Of a DNA stretch of 64,000 nucleotides, positions 60,632 to 64,000 are shown piece after piece; position 1 is the first letter of the stretch; each line of letters begins with the position of its first letter. The position numbers and the translations under genes are program-made. The stretch comes from Oscarella lobularis (lineage: Eukaryota > Porifera > Homoscleromorpha > Homosclerophorida > Oscarellidae). The notes beneath the pieces were generated by a model. The model ran no database searches and was not told the DNA's origin. It was given only the letters and a program-made list of their open reading frames with translations. The DNA is taken from contig NC_089175.1 of the NCBI RefSeq assembly GCF_947507565.1, positions 6,685,733 to 6,749,732 of the forward strand, read 5' to 3'.

Positions 60632-61866
60632 CTAGCAGAGATGCAAGGAACTTAGAGCGTGGTTACAGTGTCTCAGCAATGAGGAGGCACTGCTTGATCT
60701 GGACAGGGCGTCCAAGGCCATATCTTTCGGCAGGCTCACTTTCTTCAAATCGAAAGCTGTGAAATGACTCGTGCTAGATTTTATCTCCGCTCCAACTAGC
60801 ATTGGGCAGCCATCGGATGCAATCTGTTGGCAGTGAACATCTCTTTGCAGAGAGTTACAAAACCATCGGCTTGGCATCCATGATGCTTCAGATGGAGTGG
60901 AACTTTGCTTAAGACCTCCCAGCGTTACAATTTCTTCTTCTTCGCGATCCGTCGTCTGAGGAAAGACGTGGCTTTCCACCAAGCGGTCAGTGCTTCCGTA
61001 CACATCGTAATGTGTATCTGTTTTCACGCGGCGATTGCTCAGTGACCGAGGGTTTACATTTTTCAGTGAATGTGGCTGCGCAAGGTTTGCTAAGCAGTTT
61101 TTGCACTCAATTGAAATAAGCAAGTGCGCATCAAAGCGATCAATGACGAGGCCTACAAACTCATCGCCTCCTCCTGGAATTGTGGGTAAACCGGTGGATC
61201 TGTCGTGATAGAAATGCCAACCAAGGTGCGTTTGGCATGTTTGTGTTTGGCAATAGATTATGTCCCACTTGTAGCCTGGGAACCAGGTGTGCTCCAGGGT
61301 CGGGTTTCCGTGATAGGCCAAACGAGAGCTGCACCCGGCAGTCACCGTTACAACATCAAATTCGTACCCATATGGATTGCGAAAGTGTTGCGACCAGGCT
61401 GAGCGTCCCAAAATTCCTTTCTCATAGCTGCATGTTGACAAAGCCGATTTTGATTCAACCACCGGTATAATGCCTGAAGAGTGAGCAATTTTTCTGTGAC
61501 ATTTGCCGCAGTGTAGATAGCCGGCGGCCGCAGGGCAGAATGTTTGCCTTGTAGTAGGCAATGTGCTGTTTAGATTGCCTGAATTTGAGTTGCGAAGTTG
61601 CATCTGTACGGCTCCCTTTATCTTAGCGCGATCGCAAGCTTTGAGAAGATCACCAAGTGTCGCATTTTCACTGCTGGAGCACCAGGACTCTAAAATTTTC
61701 TTTACTCTGTGCGAATTTCTCGGAGTTGGACCGAGAGAGGAGCAGATGTCGTCGATTTGTGAAAAAGTATACCCAAGACTTGAACCAAGGTCACGCCACA
61801 TTCCATCACCGCATGCAACTTCAGTGACAGCGGCTATATGACGAGAATTGCATTGTTCATGCAAAT
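60632..61866 (-). CDS. Death domain-CULT domain fusion protein (5' exon missing)
   Basis: One long exon of 410 codons. Residues about 5-88 form a Death domain (WRDLGSSLGYTFSQIDDI, later ILESW and TLGDLLKACDRA). Residues about 115-245 form a CULT domain, the thalidomide-binding fold of cereblon: zinc-type CGKC (119-122), NPYGYEFDVVTV, EHTWFPGYKWDIIYC and THLGWHF. The three pocket tryptophans are kept (W194, W200, W216), with F218. The second zinc pair is C-x4-C (CQTQTC, 205-210) where cereblon has C-x2-C. The tail is Ser-rich with no recognised domain. The exon starts at an acceptor (CTTGTCTGTCAG, ending 61867) and its first codon is Leu, so an upstream exon with the start codon is missing from this model. 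No signal peptide or membrane segment; probably an intracellular adaptor. Confidence 0.75.
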
Positions 61867-62735
61867 CTGACAGACAAGAGTGAATAATAATAAGAAAACA
61901 CTCTTGTTTTAGTTAGGTAATTGGCGATAAACCTAAGCCAAATTCCCTGCATGCATGAGATTTTTACTCCCTTATTAAGGGCCCTCTTTCGCCTCCTTTC
62001 TCTACACGATTAAATCTCGGATATCAAAATCTTGCTATAGTGCAAGTTTGGGATTTGCTTTAACTTTTGCAGATTATAGAGGGTAAGAGCTGCCTCTGCG
62101 CGGAGTCTCAGTTTCACGGACTGCTTTTGGCCTTGCGGAAATTCCATAGATGAGTTTGTTTTTTGGCACTACCTTTTAAACCTTACATCGCCGCTGCTGC
62201 AAAAAAGGCCATTGTCGCTGTTTTTATTTTTCACACCCGGACCATGCATTGTTAATTAAATCACACCATGGACATCACTACTCTTCTAACGGCTTTTCCA
62301 AAAAAGTTCTTATCTCTTTTATTGCAGCTCGTGAAGACCATAATAGTTAAAGATCATTGGTACAGGTTCCGCCAATGATAATACTTCTCTTCGCCTTCTA
62401 ATGACGATGACCCACGGAATTAACTGCCCCCATGAAGTCCCCGGGTCGATCCCCCAAAGCTGCCTGCCCTCATAAAGTCACCGAGTCAATTTCATAAAGT
62501 CCCCTGATCGAACCCCCGCGAGTCCCCAGGCTATTTTGAGACCAAAAAACACTTCCGCTAAAATTTACATTTGGTTCGGGCACCGCCTCTTGAGAGAGAA
62601 ACGCGCGAGAGAGAGTCTGGGAGGCTATATAGCCTCTCGCGGATATAGTTCCTGCCGCGGCAGGCAAGCCGACGGTGAACAAGTCGTAATTGTATTGCTC
62701 TAAGGCTGCCATCGTAATTACAAACTGCCGCTACT
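61867..62735. other. Spacer upstream of the Death-CULT exon
   Basis: Should contain the missing first exon. A minus-strand ATG at 62712 opens 80 codons (MAALEQYNYDLFTVGLPAAA), but no clean splice to 61866 was found. An AAGTCCCCG/GGTCGATCCCC pair near 62435-62520 is weakly duplicated. Nothing else seen. Confidence 0.3.
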
Positions 62736-62911
62736 CTAATTTTTTGACGCTAAAAGCAAATTATTGACTGCGGCTTTTAGTAGTTCATGAATACGTTTTA
62801 GTAAGTACTCCCAACGTACGACGTTGCCTTTATCATAGTATATCTCACCAAGAGCTAAATCCGTAGGCATTGCAACAGCTGTCGGATGCGGCCGTACACT
62901 GTAGGCAACTG
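62736..62911 (-). CDS. Candidate terminal exon, unrecognised
   Basis: After acceptor GTTTCTTCCCAG the minus strand reads VAYSVRPHPTAVAMPTDLAL, then GEIYYDKGNVVRWEYLLKRI and HELLKAAVNNLLLASKN to a TAG. Protein-like, helical C-terminus; family not recognised. The truncated FReD copy 13 lies just upstream. Confidence 0.35.
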
Positions 62912-63099
62912 GGAAGAAACAATGTATAGTCCGTGCTAGAGAACATGTTTCTAGATTGCATGCGTCATCTTTCACCTGATTGGCTTGGACTCAAAACCGG
63001 TTTCCACAAAGGATGTTCCAGCCTAACAGGTTTGGTCCTGCAAGATACAGGAATTATCTTCATCGGGGTAAAGGATGTACCGCCATATGTACATACTAG
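62912..63099 (+). other. Segment of unknown origin replacing the 3' half of copy 13
   Basis: The plus strand is open, reading MRHLSPDWLGLKTGFHKGCS, SLTGLVLQDTGIIFIGVKDV and PPYVHT up to the junction with the FReD at about 63100. It is protein-like but not recognised. Its frame continues into antisense FReD sequence, so the fusion is probably meaningless. Confidence 0.28.
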
Positions 63100-63950
63100 A
63101 CAGGAACTAGGCCAATTCCTGGAAAGGAAATTGTATGTCTGCCACTTGAAAGACGGGGAGACCGTTTATGTAGACAAGAGCAGTCGCATGAAATGGATTC
63201 AACGATATCTATGCTCACTTTATAAGAAATAGATTGCAGTATATCGAAGCATACTTTGCAGATCTTGGATTTGGTTTTGCAGTAACTCGATTGTGTCGTT
63301 TGACATGACCCCAGGAAGACCCTGAATGCCTTGTTCACCTTTCTGATATAAAACGAGTTCTCAAAATCATTCTTTTAACTAATTGAACAGCACCTGTCCT
63401 TCGTGACCATGCTGCCCAATGTGACCTTTAACATCCTTTGGCCCGACGGATCCCGTTACGCCAGAAAAACCTCGATTTCCTTTATCACCTTTTGAGCCAG
63501 CCTTTCCAATCTTTCTCTTTTTAAAATAATATTATTGTCATCCGGTTGTTTTTCCTCATTTTACTGCTACCTGTACACCGGTGTTTCCTTTGTCTCCTTT
63601 ATCACCTTTAAACCCTCTTGGCCCAACAGCCCTCTCTCTCCAGCAGGACCCTATGTCTAATGTAGGTATCAGCAACTTGATCACTTATCACTACGTACCG
63701 CTCGTCCAACTGGACCAGGCGGCCCACGTGAACCAATGGTGCCAGGTAAACCTTGAGGTCCTACAGGTCCTGGCAATCCCTGAGGTCCAACAATGTGTTT
63801 ATGATCACAAGCAGTAGATGATGTCTGCAGCAGAACCACGTTGCTTGGAACAAAAGTAAATAATTTTTTTTGTTTGTTTGCCTGAGAAGACGCGTTCGTC
63901 ACAACGTAGCCAAGTAGGCAAAGGAGCAGCTGCGTTCTCACTGTTTTCAT
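63100..63950 (-). pseudogene. Collagen-FReD copy 13, type B, 5' half only
   Basis: Exons 63950-63882 (signal peptide MKTVRTQLLLCLLGYVVTNA), 63824-63699, 63650-63571, 63516-63394, then 63342 down to about 63100, where the FReD stops at FPGIGLVPV. Collagen exon 2 is 80 bp instead of 81: one C is missing in GGCCCAAC (near 63622), shifting the frame. Exon 3 begins R instead of G (AGAAAG). Intron 1 happens to be 57 bp and stop-free, so it reads through in frame. This is a truncated, frameshifted copy. Confidence 0.85.
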
Positions 63951-64000
63951 AGACGTGGTTCGAATGAAAGTCTTCCTCTGTCTGGTGCTTTTATGATGAA

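Overview
This is eukaryotic, almost certainly early-branching metazoan DNA. Spliced genes with very short introns (about 40-60 bp) encode secreted proteins made of a signal peptide, Gly-X-Y collagen and a fibrinogen-related domain (FReD), i.e. ficolin-like lectins. CARD and Death domains lie beside them. A sponge (perhaps a compact-genome homoscleromorph) fits best, but this is inference from gene content, not a taxonomic match.

Layout. 1-20566: one continuous 41-bp satellite with nested higher-order repeats (3155, 1188 and about 1550 bp); the window starts inside it. 20567-23815: a 49-bp repeat, a palindromic 16-bp minisatellite and a 21/24-bp minisatellite. 23977-34945: minus-strand collagen-FReD genes and pseudogenes, plus a CARD gene with a C-terminal membrane anchor. 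35266-35465: assembly gap of N. 35466-41556: gene-poor DNA with a foldback element, diverged duplicate blocks and several orphan exons. 41960-46128: an 81-bp CpG-rich satellite abutting a FReD fragment. 47019-47770: a decayed plus-strand gene of unknown function. 49139-59235: more collagen-FReD copies and a second CARD/anchor copy. 60632-61866: a Death-CULT fusion gene. 63100-63950: a 5'-half collagen-FReD copy running to the window edge.

I count 14 FReD-family copies, all on the minus strand. Four keep an intact spliced frame (23977-25394, 49139-50557, 52843-54177, 56222-57632). The others are frameshifted, internally deleted or fragments. The family splits into type A (short neck, extra intron before the FReD) and type B (long neck, no such intron). 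All copies with a 5' end share a GC-AG intron between signal peptide and collagen. Most promoters share a module of CCATAAAAGG, CACGTG and TTGCGCAA. The copy at 25394 instead carries a 5' region homologous to that of the CARD gene.

A direct segmental duplication (about 26.25-31.80 kb versus 54.08-60.39 kb) carries a promoter, one type B gene, one type A pseudogene and the CARD/anchor gene. The copies have decayed differently: the 27.7-kb FReD gene has a 2-bp frameshift that its 56.2-kb twin lacks. Together the secreted lectins, CARD-anchor gene and Death-CULT gene suggest an innate-immune-type cluster undergoing birth-and-death evolution among expanding satellites.
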